A stretch of DNA of 64,000 nucleotides from Eretmocerus hayati (Eukaryota > Arthropoda > Insecta > Hymenoptera > Aphelinidae): assembly GCA_029851415.1 (NCBI GenBank), contig CM056742.1, positions 57,352,454 through 57,416,453 of the forward strand. Reading direction: 5' to 3'. Positions 22,237 to 33,939 of the stretch are shown in pieces. A program made the position numbers and the translations under genes. The notes under the pieces are model-generated. The model was not told the DNA's origin, did not search any database, and saw only the letters and a list, made by a program, of their open reading frames with translations. The number at the start of each line of letters is the position of its first letter. Positions within the stretch are counted from its first letter, which is position 1.

Positions 22237-23928
22237 TACATATATCAGTCTTGACAAAAAAAGGTTGAGGAAAAGGAAACATTTTCCCGTTCGGGGAGAC
22301 ATATAAAGAAGACATGGGCCCACAGTCATATCACAGGAATCTCAGTTCGGTAGCGAAAAAGCCACGCATAACTCAGCTGAAGTAGAAGACATCAATTGTT
22401 ACTTGTTGTGTTGAATGTGTTTTCTCCACATCAATCCTCTGGGAGGATAGTGTTAACAGGAAGTCTCTTAAGGACTCTTTGAATAATGATATCTCCCCAA
22501 GCTGCCGAAAGCCCGGAGGGAGAAAGTTCCACAGATGAGCACATTGGACCTGGAAAGATCTTCTTCCATATTCAAGTCTCATGTTGGGAACTTTCAGTAC
22601 CCGCTCTTCTAGATCACCCCGTGCGGGGCGTTCGGATTGGTACCTGGTTAACATCGCAGCTAGGTAGCCAGGTTCTCCTAAGTGCATGATCTTATGCATC
22701 AAGAGAGCTGCGAAGTACATTCTCCGCGAATCAGTACGTAACCAACCCAAGCGCTCCCTAAACGGGGTGGTGCGCTCGTCTCTCCTAAGATCAAGAATAT
22801 ATCTCACTCATGAATTGCTTAGTCTCTGTACCCGTTGCCGCTGTTCGTCCGTGGCGTCGAGGTACACGACCGCGCAATTATCTAGGTGCGGTTGAACCAA
22901 TGACTCGACCAGGCGAATTCGGAGAGGTCTGGTGATACATGCCCTAAAAAACCGCAGACCGTATAGGGCTCTGTTGACTTTCTCAGTTACTTGGTCAATG
23001 TGCGGTTCCCATGTCAATTCACTGTCAAGTGTAACACCAAGACTCACGACCGTATCACTGAACGGGATGAACTTTCCTCCCTGTATCTCAACCCCTGGCA
23101 AGTCCATTCTCTTCAGATCTTTGATTTTTCTCTCCGAACTAAAGTAGATTGCCTTGGTCTCGCCAGCGCTGAGACACAGGCCGGAACTTCTGGCCCACTC
23201 GGCAACTAGTCGTCCTATTTCGCCCAGCCGAGGAATATCTTCCCTAATCTTATTTTTCTCGATTTGGAGATAAATTTGGAGATCATCCGCATAAAATAGA
23301 TGATGTACCGACTTTCTAGCAAGCCAGCCAGGTCATTCACATACAAGCTGAAGACGAGAGGCCCAAGGACGGAACCCTGTGGAACACCCAGATTGGTTTC
23401 GAGCCAATCAGATTTGCCTACTTTAGAAGTGATTTCTTGGGTGCGACCCTGAAGATATAATTTTATCCACAGGAGCGCCGATCTTGAGAAGCCAAGATGC
23501 CGTAGCTTCCTCAACAGCTTGGATGGTGAGATTGAGAGATTGATTGATTGATTGATTGATATTGATTTTATTGAGGACGGGGGGTCAAGACCCCATTTGT
23601 CCAAATAACGAGTATACATAAAGCATGTGTCATATGGAATATACTAAAGCTAAGTAAATATCTAAAGTAAGTGCTAGGTGGCATAAGCAAAAATATTTCA
23701 AAATTGTTTCAAATACAGTGAAGATCTCGGGGACTTATCTAAATTCTGACATTTGTTGAAATTCATAGTGAGGAGAGCTCTCAATACGAGAGATCAATTG
23801 TGTCCATTACGATGGTGGGGGAAGAGTATCGCGTAAGCATGGTGGGATGGCTAGAAGTCCTTCGCGAGTAGCGCGCTTAAACCAACTGTCGCGATCACGA
23901 TCCCGTAGAAAATTGAGAAGCATCTCTT

Positions 23929-26900
23929 TCAGGTTTTTAGGCTCATGGCAAAGTTCAGGCAGGGGAGATTATTCAATAGATACGAGGCACGGATGGTGAA
24001 AGATTGATTGAGGGCTTCTGTTCGGGGGGAACGATACGTGAGTGAGGCTTTGTTCTTCCTTTCAGACTGGCGCGAAGCAGGGTTCTCAATCGCGAGAGAA
24101 AATTTGGATCTTAAGTACGTTGGCTCATTGTATTTTATGATCGCAATTGCGAGTGACCCAAGAAGGTATTCTCTTCGACTCTCAGCGGAGAGCCAGCCAA
24201 GACTTAGACGATAGGGTGTGACATTTGCTTGCCGCGGGATGTTCCCGTTGATGAATCTAATGCAAGCATCATGCAGACGATGGAGCTTCAGGTTTTGCTC
24301 CTTATTCAAACCAGTGAGCAACGCTGAGCCATAATCAAGATACGGCAAAACCAAGCTGCTCACAAGCTGCTGCCGCAGCGGGCGAGCCAAACTACGGGCA
24401 GCGATTCTTAGAGAGTAGAGAGAACCATGGACACGCTGGCTTATCTGGTTGATTTGTTTGCTCGAGTCAAGTGAACGATCAATGATCATACCTAGGCTCT
24501 TGATTTGTTTGGAGTAGGGTACTGATGTTCCCATTACTTGCACTTGCGGCAACTGGTCAAAATTAATCTCTTTTAGGTAGAGCTTGCTTTCTAAGATCAT
24601 CACAGCTGTTTCATATGCATTGAGCTTGAGACCATTTCCTGCTGCCCACTGTGCATCCAGCGAAATAAGTGCAATGTGGTCAAGGAGCTCATTAGGAGGA
24701 CAGTGCAGGTAGATGCTAGAGTCGTCGGAAAAAATAGCACATTTGGTGTGCAATAAGCCTCCAGGGAGATCATTGATGAGTATAAGGAAGAGGAGGGGCC
24801 CAAGTACACTCCCCTGAGGCACGCCAGTTACCAGTGAGAGCCAGGATTCGTGCGTCCCATTGTCAAGGCGAACAGCTTGGTAACGTCCGCTAAGATAACT
24901 AGCAAACCAGCGAATGACGCGGTCACTGCATCCGATTTTCCTAAGTTTGAGCAGTAGCTTGGCATGGGGTAACGTATCGAATGCTTTCGAAAAATCGAAG
25001 GAAATCAATATTGTGAGCATCCTTTTATCAATAGCGGCACGGGTATCCTCCAAAATTCCGAGGAGGGCTGACTGGGTAGAATGATGAGGTCTGAAGCCTG
25101 ACTGACGTTCGTGGAGTAAATTCGAGCTAGACGAATGATCTGACAGTTGTTTGTGGACTACTCGTTCCAAAACCTTCGATAATTCAGAAAGTTGGGCGAT
25201 GGGCCTGGTGTCGGTGGGTCCCTTAGGAGCAGGTATTCTCGGAAGAGGGATGATTGAGGCGCGCTTCCAAGGTGCAGGAAAATATCCCGACGAGAGAGAA
25301 TCATTGATCACACGTGTCAAGTAGGGTTGGATTGCAGGGAAAGCTAGTGCGGCCATGGATGAGGAAATCTCATCTGTGCCCATACCCTTAGATCTGCTGC
25401 TAGAAAAAACTTGAGCAACATCAGCTTCACTAACAGGAGTGAAGTCGAATGTGGGGATGTTTGTTGGTAGTGGTATGGAGCAGATGTGATCGATTTCTTC
25501 GTCCTTCAAAACTTCGCCTGAGCTTGTCACAGCGGCATAGTGTTGATGCAACGTCGTCGCATCGAATAAATCCAAGGGGGACAATCGAGGTCGAGATACG
25601 ATCCCCAGTTTGCGAAGCTCGCTCCATCTCGATTTTGGATCGGGAGCTGATGACAATTTATCAGCAATGTACTCATTTTTGGCATTATTGAGCTCAGTTT
25701 TCACTTGGGCACGTTTTTTGCGATACTCTTGGGAAAGATCTGGTGATTTCGTACGATTGGCAGTACGGTATAGCTTATCGCGCTGGTCCACGAGACGACG
25801 AATATCAGCTGACACCCAGGGTTTCTTCGAAGAGGTGCCGTTGAAGTTTCGAACGGGTGAGAGCTTATTAAACGCGTCAACGGTAGCGGTGGAGATTGAG
25901 GATACAGTGTCATCTATGTGGCTCTTTGCTAGGCCATAATAAACGGGGGAGCTCAAATCTACATGTCTTAAAATATGGTTACTCTGAGGACTTAGAATAT
26001 AACTATATACAATATTTACAGGGGGTGTAGAAGAGGAGGATAGCAATGAGCTGTCGGTCTGTGGCGCTAGGGTCACAGAGTGCAAATTTGTCTCATGGTC
26101 TGTCACGGGTGAAATCAAGCTCAGGCTGGTAAGTTTAGTTTCGATCAGGCGTACTAGCTGGGGCTGGCTGATTTTTCTTAAATTTCTCACAGACATCGTT
26201 TTTTTCGGAATCACTGGTGGTATAATATTGTAGTCGATTTCCACGAAGTCATGGCCAGCAGCAAAAGGCGAATCAGATTCCGTATGCGCGATACAAGCTG
26301 TCAGGTTTCGAACTAAAAACAAATCCAAGCATGTGTGGTGCATAAGTTTATCTTTCGCAATGGCATGGTGGGTAGGAATAGCATCAACTAGATGAAGTAA
26401 TTGTGCGCTGTAAAGATCTCTAAATGATGACGACTCGGGAGTATCGATTGCCATATTAAGGTTGAAATCACCAGTTACAATAGTGTGTTCATATAATGGA
26501 AGGAGTGGAAACAAGGTGTCCATGAATTCATGAGGATATGCTGCATAAGGTCTTCGATATACAACAGAGAAAAGTAATTTTGAATTTCCAAGATTTATTT
26601 CAGAAATGACATATTCTGGTGTATTATTGGAAACAGGATCAGATTGATGCAAGATTTTCACAATGAATTCAGACTTGACATAAAAGCCTACTCCACCACC
26701 TTCCTTACCGACTCTGTCGTGTCGAAAAAAATTGTAACCAGGAATGGTATAGGGATCAAATAGATTGTTGGCTTCTAGGAATGTCTCAGTTACAGCCACA
26801 ATATCGTATTGACCATCTGACATCTGCAACTCAAGAAGGTTGAAATTTGCAGAAAACCGGTTTAGGTTGATGTGACCGACAGTAATATTTGTTTTTGTAG

Positions 26901-26943
26901 ATGCAGCAGAAAGAGCTGAGATACGTGACAGACCGGCAGAATT
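23929..26943 (-). pseudogene. LINE ORF2: AP endonuclease and reverse transcriptase
   Basis: Target-primed reverse transcription enzyme. Open from directly behind the ORF1 stop (26944) for about 1000 codons. The first ATG is at 26829, but conserved endonuclease N-terminal sequence (HINLNRFS) lies before it. Endonuclease landmarks: TETFL, HDRVGKEGGGV, GDFN, LDLFL, GHD. RT landmarks: SFDFSKAFDTLPH, TGVPQGSVLGPLLF, AIFSDDSSIY (the catalytic F-x-DD box, Ser at x), LGMIID. Near 23955 a one-base shift moves the true C-terminus into another frame (KEMLLNFL, then WFKRATREGLLAIPP, to about 23815), so the annotated stop at 23929 is premature. Otherwise intact, which suggests a fairly recent insertion. 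Confidence 0.9.
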
Positions 26944-28065
26944 TCAGGACACTACGTCCATACGCGCATCGGGCTGATTTCGAACTAACGGGAGAAAATC
27001 GTCATCGGTGAGAATAGGAATCAGGTTAGCTTTAGGGCCGGGACGCATCATGACAGTTAGATTCTGCACGGTGGGTCTCAGGTAGCCGAGTTCCCTTGAT
27101 TTTGCTAGGGCTGTGCGCCAGACCTTGTAGACTTGAGGAGGCAAAACGAGGTTCAAATAGATTTTAGCGTCTCCTCCCGAGCCAAAAATCTCTTCAGCAG
27201 TTTTCTCTTTGAGAGACGAAGATTTAGCAAGAACAAACTCACGCACAGTAGGGGAGCAGAATTTCGCGACAAGTGCAATTTTGCTAGCGTTTGGATTTCG
27301 GGCCGAATTATCCACAGATCGCGAGCTTGAAGCAGGCTGAGTACTAGGAGGACGAGGAGCAGGAAAGACCCAGCGCCTAACTGACAAAATTGTCCCAACA
27401 CGGTCGGCGCACCCGATTGCATTTAGAACGGCATTTACTGTATCTTCATCGCGCGTGGTGATTGAATCAGGAATACCAGAAATCTTGATTTCGCACGGAT
27501 CAACTTGAGTTCGCGTCGCAATAATATCCGAACGCAGACTGGCAAACGCGCGAGCATGTTCTGTCTCATCAGCTGTAAACCGAGATTCTATCGTTGTCAG
27601 CTGCGTTGTTAGGGACGAATGTGAAGTCTCAAATAAGGAACCAAGTTTTTTCAAGTGCTCAGGAGTTGCAGGATCATTTTGAAATTTCTGAGCTTCAGAC
27701 TCAAATGGCTCAGACATGGCTCCCGATTCAGTCGATTGCAATTCAGACGATGGTAAGGTCTGTCGAATTTTTGCACGGGAGTTGGACAGCTGTGGTGGCG
27801 ACGTAGCAGACCGTTTGCGAGTGTTGACAGGCGTCAGTGAAAGAGCAGACGATGATTGTGGAACAGAGTTATTCTGACGTTGCTTGCGCAAATTACAGCT
27901 ATCACACGCAAAAACGATCGAGGAAGTAGCAGTGGAACCCGGGCAACACGCGGTGTGGAGTAAACCGGCACAACTATTGCACTGAATTGAGGGCTCTCCG
28001 CGCTTAACAATGATACTGCATGAAGGACACAAATTTTTAGCAGCACCAATGTTCGGGTTCATCAC
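26944..28065 (-). CDS. LINE ORF1 protein with PHD-like zinc finger
   Basis: 373 aa, intact. The N-terminus has a Cys/His cluster (CPSCSIIVKRGEPSIQCNSC, then HTACC and CDSC) of the PHD-finger type found in ORF1 of CR1- and L2-like LINEs. The middle is Ser/Thr/Gln-rich. A charged, probably coiled segment follows at about 130-185. The C-terminal half (about 190-360) resembles the RNA-binding part of LINE ORF1 proteins. The role would be RNA binding and chaperoning in the ribonucleoprotein. It ends at TGA 26944-26946 in the same frame as ORF2. Confidence 0.85.
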   Translation of the reverse strand: MMNPNIGAAKNLCPSCSIIVKRGEPSIQCNSCAGLLHTACCPGSTATSSIVFACDSCNLRKQRQNNSVPQSSSALSLTPVNTRKRSATSPPQLSNSRAKIRQTLPSSELQSTESGAMSEPFESEAQKFQNDPATPEHLKKLGSLFETSHSSLTTQLTTIESRFTADETEHARAFASLRSDIIATRTQVDPCEIKISGIPDSITTRDEDTVNAVLNAIGCADRVGTILSVRRWVFPAPRPPSTQPASSSRSVDNSARNPNASKIALVAKFCSPTVREFVLAKSSSLKEKTAEEIFGSGGDAKIYLNLVLPPQVYKVWRTALAKSRELGYLRPTVQNLTVMMRPGPKANLIPILTDDDFLPLVRNQPDARMDVVS

Positions 28066-28532
28066 TCACACTCGCGTGTAGATCAGCTGCTCACAGTATC
28101 GAATGCCTTGGCTAATACAGTTTGGCGAACGCTCAGATGGTTGCCGTGGCGACATCTATACCTCGTCAGTTGACTGAGTTGTAGAGAGCTGATTAGATGG
28201 TAACTGTCCGGCGGTCCTTGATTTTGGCACTTCTCGTGATGATGATGATTAATAATCTCGATAGAGGTGCCACTGTGCCAGGAATTCCAATTCCAGGTCA
28301 CTGAACGCCGGCTTTGTACTCATCAATGGCTAACCTCCAAAATGATGATTCACGTATATGGTTCCCTGGCTCAAAAAATACGAGCCTACTGCATGTGTTC
28401 GTTCCGTGGGTGAGCCAGTGGGATACCAATATACGTGATGAGCTCCACCTCAGATCAAGAAATATAACAAAACCGTGAGAATACCGTATATCCACAGAGT
28501 GTATGATGAGAAGATGTGCTTCTACTTACGGC

Positions 28533-28534
<2 letters not shown>

Positions 28535-28578
<44 letters not shown>
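28535..28578. repeat. (GA)n microsatellite
   Basis: About 20 GA units next to the tail of the LINE at 28586. Confidence 0.95.
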
Positions 28579-28580
<2 letters not shown>

Positions 28581-28585
28581 AAGAA

Positions 28586-29900
28586 AGAGTGATTGATCGA
28601 TTGATTGATTGAATTCCATTGAGGGCAGAGGGTAAACCCCATTTGGCCAGTTAGAGATACAAATGAATGTTGCGATGTATCGCAACATTTATTCATCGAT
28701 TCCATTATCGATAATTGAGAATCAGAAAAGGTTCTTCGAGGTTTTGCAAGGAATAATGTACTGAAAAGGAGTATAGAATAATCAAACAATGATAGAAAAT
28801 ACACGATATTCATAAATTATGCAGAAATGAAATGCTCCACATGCGTGTCCGCGGGGCTCATGGAGATGAGACAAAGGAGGTGGTATGGCATTGAGATGCC
28901 CTTGACGAGCACGATCGAACCAGTCGTTTTTATTCCGTTCGAACAAGGTTTGAAGGAGAGAGCGTTTGGACAATTGAGGGTATTGGCCAACAAAGTCAAA
29001 GTCTTCGAGGGAGTTCATGAGTTTGGACGCCATGTGGGTAAAAGACTGATCAAGGTAGTATTAGCGGTACTGGATGTGTCAAGTGCAGAACATACCCGCG
29101 CTTGACTCCCTTTTGCCCGCGATATAGGTATAGTGAGTGCATGCAGCAGACGACGACCTAACCCCGAAACCGCAGAAATGAGTGACACTTGGGCTCACAC
29201 CTTTTTTTGTAGGCTCGGAATCGTCAATCTGATCGCTCCCGAGTATTTTTTGTGCATCCTTACATCTGTGTATTCACTGCCATGGAAATCTGTCCGTCAG
29301 GTATCACTCTACTGGTGATTTTCCATAAGACGCCGTGTTAAACAACACAACTTTTACAAAAACGCTCGAAACTTTTTTTCCCCACTCTGAAGGCTTCTGA
29401 AATTTCAACTGAAGTACTTTGAGACCCTAATATACAACTGTGCCGACTTTCGTGATTTTCTGAGCGTCAATTCGAGTACCGCTAATACTACCTTGAAAGC
29501 TCCAGTACGAGGTCCTTCATACATGAGTGATGCTTTCCTCTCACGCTCTGATTGCTGGAGAGTTGATGAGTTGGCAGCGAGTGAGAAGCGCAGGCAAAGG
29601 AGAGATGGAACCTCATTGTGGATTACCGAGCAGGCCAGTGAGCCAATCGAGTACTCACGACGGCGAACGGCGGATAGCCACCTTAGCGCGAGTCAGTAAG
29701 GTGTTACATGCGATTGCCATAGCACGAATCCACTTGCAAATCTGACGAAGGTATTCAAAATCCTGGGAAGTTTGAGCTCTTGTTCTCCATTAAGCCCTGT
29801 AAGCAGGCATGCGCCTTGATCGAGATACGGTAAGACCTAACTTGAGGTGAGGGCCCGATTTACATGGATGAGGACTCTACTATAGATGCTCACATGCTCC
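28586..29900 (-). pseudogene. Degraded LINE, C-terminal ORF2 and 3' end
   Basis: Minus strand. The tail (CAATCAAT)n and GGGTTTACCC stem lie at 28586-28640. C-terminal ORF2 similar to the LINE at 23538 is spread over 29500-29900 (LRFSLAANSS, then RKASLMYEGPRTG) and 28815-29033 (SLLQTLFERNKNDWFDRARQG). Several stops and frameshifts. The two parts are separated by the TIR element 29050-29496. It is clearly a relative, not a copy, of the neighbouring LINE. Confidence 0.75.
29050..29496. mobile_element. TIR element with GGTAGTATTAGCGGTAC ends
   Basis: Ends TCAAGGTAGTATTAGCGGTAC and its complement (29476-29496) in inverted orientation, about 447 bp. It splits the C-terminal coding region of a LINE relic, which gives independent support for the boundaries. 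No coding capacity. The superfamily is not determined. Confidence 0.7.
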
Positions 29901-31990
29901 TTCACGTGTTCCTTCAAGTGTCAGTACGGCTGCAATTACACATAATATTACAGCTTTGGGAACACGTGGAATAGCGTGTCCACGACTACGTGAAATGACA
30001 CTGGCGAAATCTAGTACGACTATTGAGCATTCCACGATTGACAATAGCACGTTTCATCCACGAGCAGTCTTACGTGTTCTAGTGTAACAGACCGCCAAAT
30101 TCAACTCGATTCTCATGAATTGCTTGAGGTGGTTGCCGGACCTGTGATTCTGGGTAAAACCTCCACGAAAACACGAAATTCATCAACGTACGGCGAGGAA
30201 GACTCGTATGAAAGACTACAAAGGCACGTCGTATGGAAACCTACACATATCACGGTTCGGTTGAAATAGCTTTGACCCAAAAGTGCTTGCACTTCCATTT
30301 TCTTCGAGTACATAATAAATGTGACTTTTCCCAACAAGAATAAGAAAAATCTGCGGAGCCGTTTTTGAGAAGAATTGATTTGAAGATTTTTAGATTATCG
30401 TTACTTTGTCAATCAAACAGAGGTGAAAAATGATCCTCCATATGGATGTACTACTTGCCTCATGAGATCATCTCTCACTAATGATCGTCGTGGAATAATA
30501 AGATGTTCTCTTAAATTTGGTATAATAATATCATTGTGGATGAACGAGTAGAATAATTCAAATATGCACACTGTTGTACGCACGCACAGCTGTCAGAAGT
30601 TTTTCATTATACTAAGGGTTTGTTCCCACAACCTCTTACTCATCTTAAGTCAGATTGAAGTCATAATGTGCAGATTCCATGGATTGTTCGCTAAGAATTC
30701 CTAGACCCATCTTCTTCATTTCACAGAACTGTTTCACGTCAGGAAGCATTGCGTGCAGTTTTGGAGTTACCGGATTTTCCAAACTCAAATAGCTTCTTTG
30801 GAAATTACTCAGACATGATTTGTAGCCAGATTTTCGATCATTTTCGGAACAAGAATGCACAATTTTTCCGAAATCCTTGAAATTTTCAGCAAATTTTATT
30901 ACACCAGGTGTTTCTCGGGCACGAAGAAGATCAGTTTTGTCGAGGAGGTTTTTGCAAGGATTGCCTTCGGAAGCAGGACTTCCTCGAGTTGTCTCTCGTT
31001 GAACGTAACAAGCATTTGCCCAAGCCAATTCGTGAATAGGTATTCTTAGCGAAATTCCCCGCACGCCGAGCATGCAACGATTTTCACGAAAAAATGGGAG
31101 GGACGGGGGGTTACCCAAACTTATGATACACTTACATACACAGACATATTACGACATGATTTGAACAGAATGTCTAGACAGTCGACATAGTCAACATCGA
31201 TGGCCCAGAGTGTTGTGTATAATCGGTGAAGTGTATTATCGCTCACTATTAGAACTCGCAATTAGATTCACAAAAACCGTTGTTGATGTGTCCAAAACAT
31301 GCTCACGTCAGATGGATCATCGTCCAGGAAGTCGAACTGACGAGTCTTGGAATTATCGCTATAATTTAGTCATGTCAATAGTAAAACTGTGGAATTCCGT
31401 CATGAAATCATTTAATTTGACTCTCATCAACAACGGCTCCAAAGATTTTTTTGATTCTTGTTGGAAAAAGTCACATTTATCATGTACCCGAAGCCACTTC
31501 AAAGAAATTCAGAGTGCAAGCACCTTTGGGTTGAAGCTAGTTCAACCAAACCGTGATATATATATAAAGAGCAAGTGGACTCGAAAGCGTTCCCAGAATT
31601 GGTAGTAGTTCAGAGAATGCTAAGGTCAATACGACCATCATGAATCACTTGTAGCGATTGCCTCGCTCATGATTCTGAATTCCAATCCCCGTGAGCTGAG
31701 AGCGCAGGTTTCATCAATGAATGTCAAGAAAGATTGTGTAGAGCACTCATTGTAATTTCAATACAATACATGCACCAGTACCTCACCAGAAATGTAGCAC
31801 GAACCCTGGAATTTATTTTGTCTTTATTGACAGCAGCTTAAATGGCAATGTTGAAAATATTATTGAAAGAGATTAGAGTTCCGAATCAATTGTGCAGGCT
31901 ATCCGAAACCATTGAATCCCGCGCGGATTCCAAATGTGAGGAGTAGAAGAATCGGGCACTGAAATATAGTACTCCTTTCTTATCCAAAGT
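29901..31990. other. Mostly unrecognised sequence with one relic frame
   Basis: A minus-strand frame at 30645-31118 (157 codons) ends in a GLGILSEQSMESAHYDF segment. The pattern GLG-x-SEQ-x-E-S-x-H-x-x-F recurs, as I recall, in arthropod transposon-derived hypothetical proteins, so this may be a transposon relic. A plus-strand frame at 31210-31605 has no recognisable motif. Nothing else is supportable. Confidence 0.4.
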
Positions 31991-31997
31991 CATGAAG

Positions 31998-32372
31998 AAC
32001 AGAGCACAGTTGGAGCATTGGTCATTATTGGTGAACTCATTGTACTTGGGTTTGGAGATTGGAATTACGGACGATGATCTCTATCACATGAGTGAGAATC
32101 TCGATAAATTTGTGGAGTAAATTCTTCTATACTATCCTCTGAAAGCACTGACCTATGATATTTACCAGCTTCTCCATATTGTGGAGAGCGTATGTAATTG
32201 GGGCCCTTTGTGGGCTCATTCAGCTTCTGCTTTTGAAGCAGCCAACAGGAAGATATCAGCAGAAATCCACCCAGGGAAAGAAATCATTCTCCAGATGATC
32301 CGTTACATGAATCTATCTCGATATCAACAAAGACAACAGAATCAACTCTATCCAAAATGTACTGATGTATGA
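31998..32372 (+). pseudogene. Relic of TNP2/EnSpm-type transposase gene
   Basis: In one frame, broken by TAA at 32118-32120, the sequence reads through ALTYDIYQLLHIVESV and NWGPLWAHSASAFEAAN. This is the conserved block that follows the TNP2 domain in CACTA/EnSpm-like transposase genes. It would have cut and joined transposon DNA in the nucleus. The catalytic region upstream was not found. The frame 33537-33932 downstream is probably the far C-terminus of the same gene. Confidence 0.6.
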
Positions 32373-33536
32373 ATCTCTTCACATGGGCGAATCTCACGAA
32401 GTATGCGGTTTGACCGAACAGGCTTATTTTCATGTTGTCAGAAGAACAAGCGCGTTTTTGCGCCACTCGGTTGAGATTGTTCTGAGGATCTACTCATATT
32501 CAACAGTTTTCATCATTCAGGAGTCCATTATTTGCTTCAGAAAGGTACTGGGAGACGTTTCTTCACGACAAAATCGCAATTCTTGACCGAACAGAGCCAT
32601 AGTTCTCTCACGTCTTAGTTCGCGACGGGCGATCGGTCTGAAATTCAGGTACATGATGGAGGATGATGTGAAGGAACGCATATTTTTTGCCCGAGGCTGT
32701 TGCTATCAATGCGTCAGAGTAGCGATGATTTGTCGGAGCTAACTCCGATAATTCTTTTCTTCCTGTATTGCTTTTCTAATGGATGCAGCACTCGAGGCGG
32801 TGAATATTTCATATCTGTAGAAACGACATCTATTCTACATCCAAAAACTGACGAATCTAGCCCAAGAACGATAGTGTGCTCGATCCCGCATGATGATACG
32901 GCTTAACATGAGAAAGGTTATTTTTGCGTAAACATGGTCGAAAAAAAACGTTTTCCGTGTAGCACACGAAGATTTCGATTCCGTTGGGATTGAAACCACC
33001 CGTTAACTAATTTCCATACCTCAAAAAATGACTCTGAGAATCGCCCCTACTACAGTCTCATCTCGGTCGTGATGCAAGGCTTTTGAGGATTGACAAATGA
33101 TGAAAATGAGCGTTTCGGCGGCTGAGGCATATCTTCATTTTGTACTACAGATCTTCAGAAGACACTGTAAACTGTTGAACTCATCCCCTTTCCTCTATCC
33201 CAACACCGAGGATGCCATGTATTCACATACACATGAGCCAATCAGAATTACGAAAATATGAGGCTCCCATTCAAATACATGGAAAAATCTACTGTTCCCT
33301 CACAAATCCACGGCGGAGCTTCAAAGTGGTTCACGCAAGGATTTCATCATTGTTCGAGCATTACTTGGACCAAAGGGAAGTCCGTGGGGTGTGTGTTGCC
33401 GTTCTGAAAATTCTCGAAATTCCAAAGTCGAAATCTCATTGTTCCTGAGATCTGCCTGTATACCGGGATCTCGGGTGCCCGCATCCAGAGAGCAGTGAAA
33501 TTTAATTCGATATCTCACTTCGGGAATGGCTGACCA

Positions 33537-33932
33537 GTGAGTCATTTGTTTGCTCTTCAGTTCAGTATATCAGAGCAGACCTCATTCCATGACAGAGCTG
33601 ACATCGATGATAGTTTGTGCACAATCATTCAAAGAGAGAATGCTAGGACTTGCAATTACTTTGCTCGATTGAAGAATGGAAAATTCATCGAGATCCACAA
33701 GTTTCTGGTAGACTTTGACAGTCGTTCAGAGTCAACAGAATGTGACATTTCTCAGGCGTGCAAGAATCATTTGTCGGACATGATACTAGGAATAGTCAGC
33801 ATCTCCAAAGAGAAACAGCTCATCAGTAAAGATGACATTGATCTGCAATGCTCGTTTATCGAGAGCGATACAAAGGAATTCATCATTTCCGTAGCCAACA
33901 ATCTCTCCTATCAATATTGTTTTTTACCGTAA
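33537..33932 (+). pseudogene. Probable C-terminal part of the same TNP2-type gene
   Basis: 131 codons with CNYFARLKNGKFIEIHKFLV and later KQLISKDDIDLQCSFIES, which resemble in pattern the small beta-rich C-terminal region of TNP2-associated proteins. About 1.2 kb of unrelated or decayed sequence separates it from 31998-32372. The link is inference from order and strand. Confidence 0.4.
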
Positions 33933-33939
33933 TATTCCT

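Larger units (their letters stand above)
21187..23535 (-). pseudogene. CR1/Jockey-type LINE fragment, C-terminal RT half and 3' end
   Basis: Minus-strand LINE. The RT portion shows LGVPQGSVLGPLVFSLYVNDL (near 23340-23400). A frameshift follows, with FYADDLQIYL-like sequence in another frame, then LGVTLDSELTW, RLVESLVQPHLDNC and ERLGWL-type C-terminal segments down to 22373. The remainder is 3' UTR, interrupted by the palindromic MITE 21451-22236. It ends in a CGCCCTTGGGCG stem-loop and an ATTCATCC tandem tail at 21187-21228. It is cut off at the 5' side exactly where the 3' tail of the next LINE (23538-28090) begins, so that LINE probably inserted into it. Confidence 0.85.
23538..28090 (-). 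mobile_element. Near full-length CR1/Jockey-like LINE
   Basis: Minus-strand element with a short 5' leader (to about 28090), ORF1 (26944-28065), ORF2 (23929-26943) and 3' UTR. Near the 3' end is the stem-loop GGGGTCTTGACCCC (23581-23594), then a (CAAT)n tail at 23539-23563. It lies between two pieces of what appears to be another LINE: KAFDTV-like RT words occur just outside its 5' end (near 28095) and RT sequence resumes right after its tail (23527 downward). A target duplication was not identified. Confidence 0.85.
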
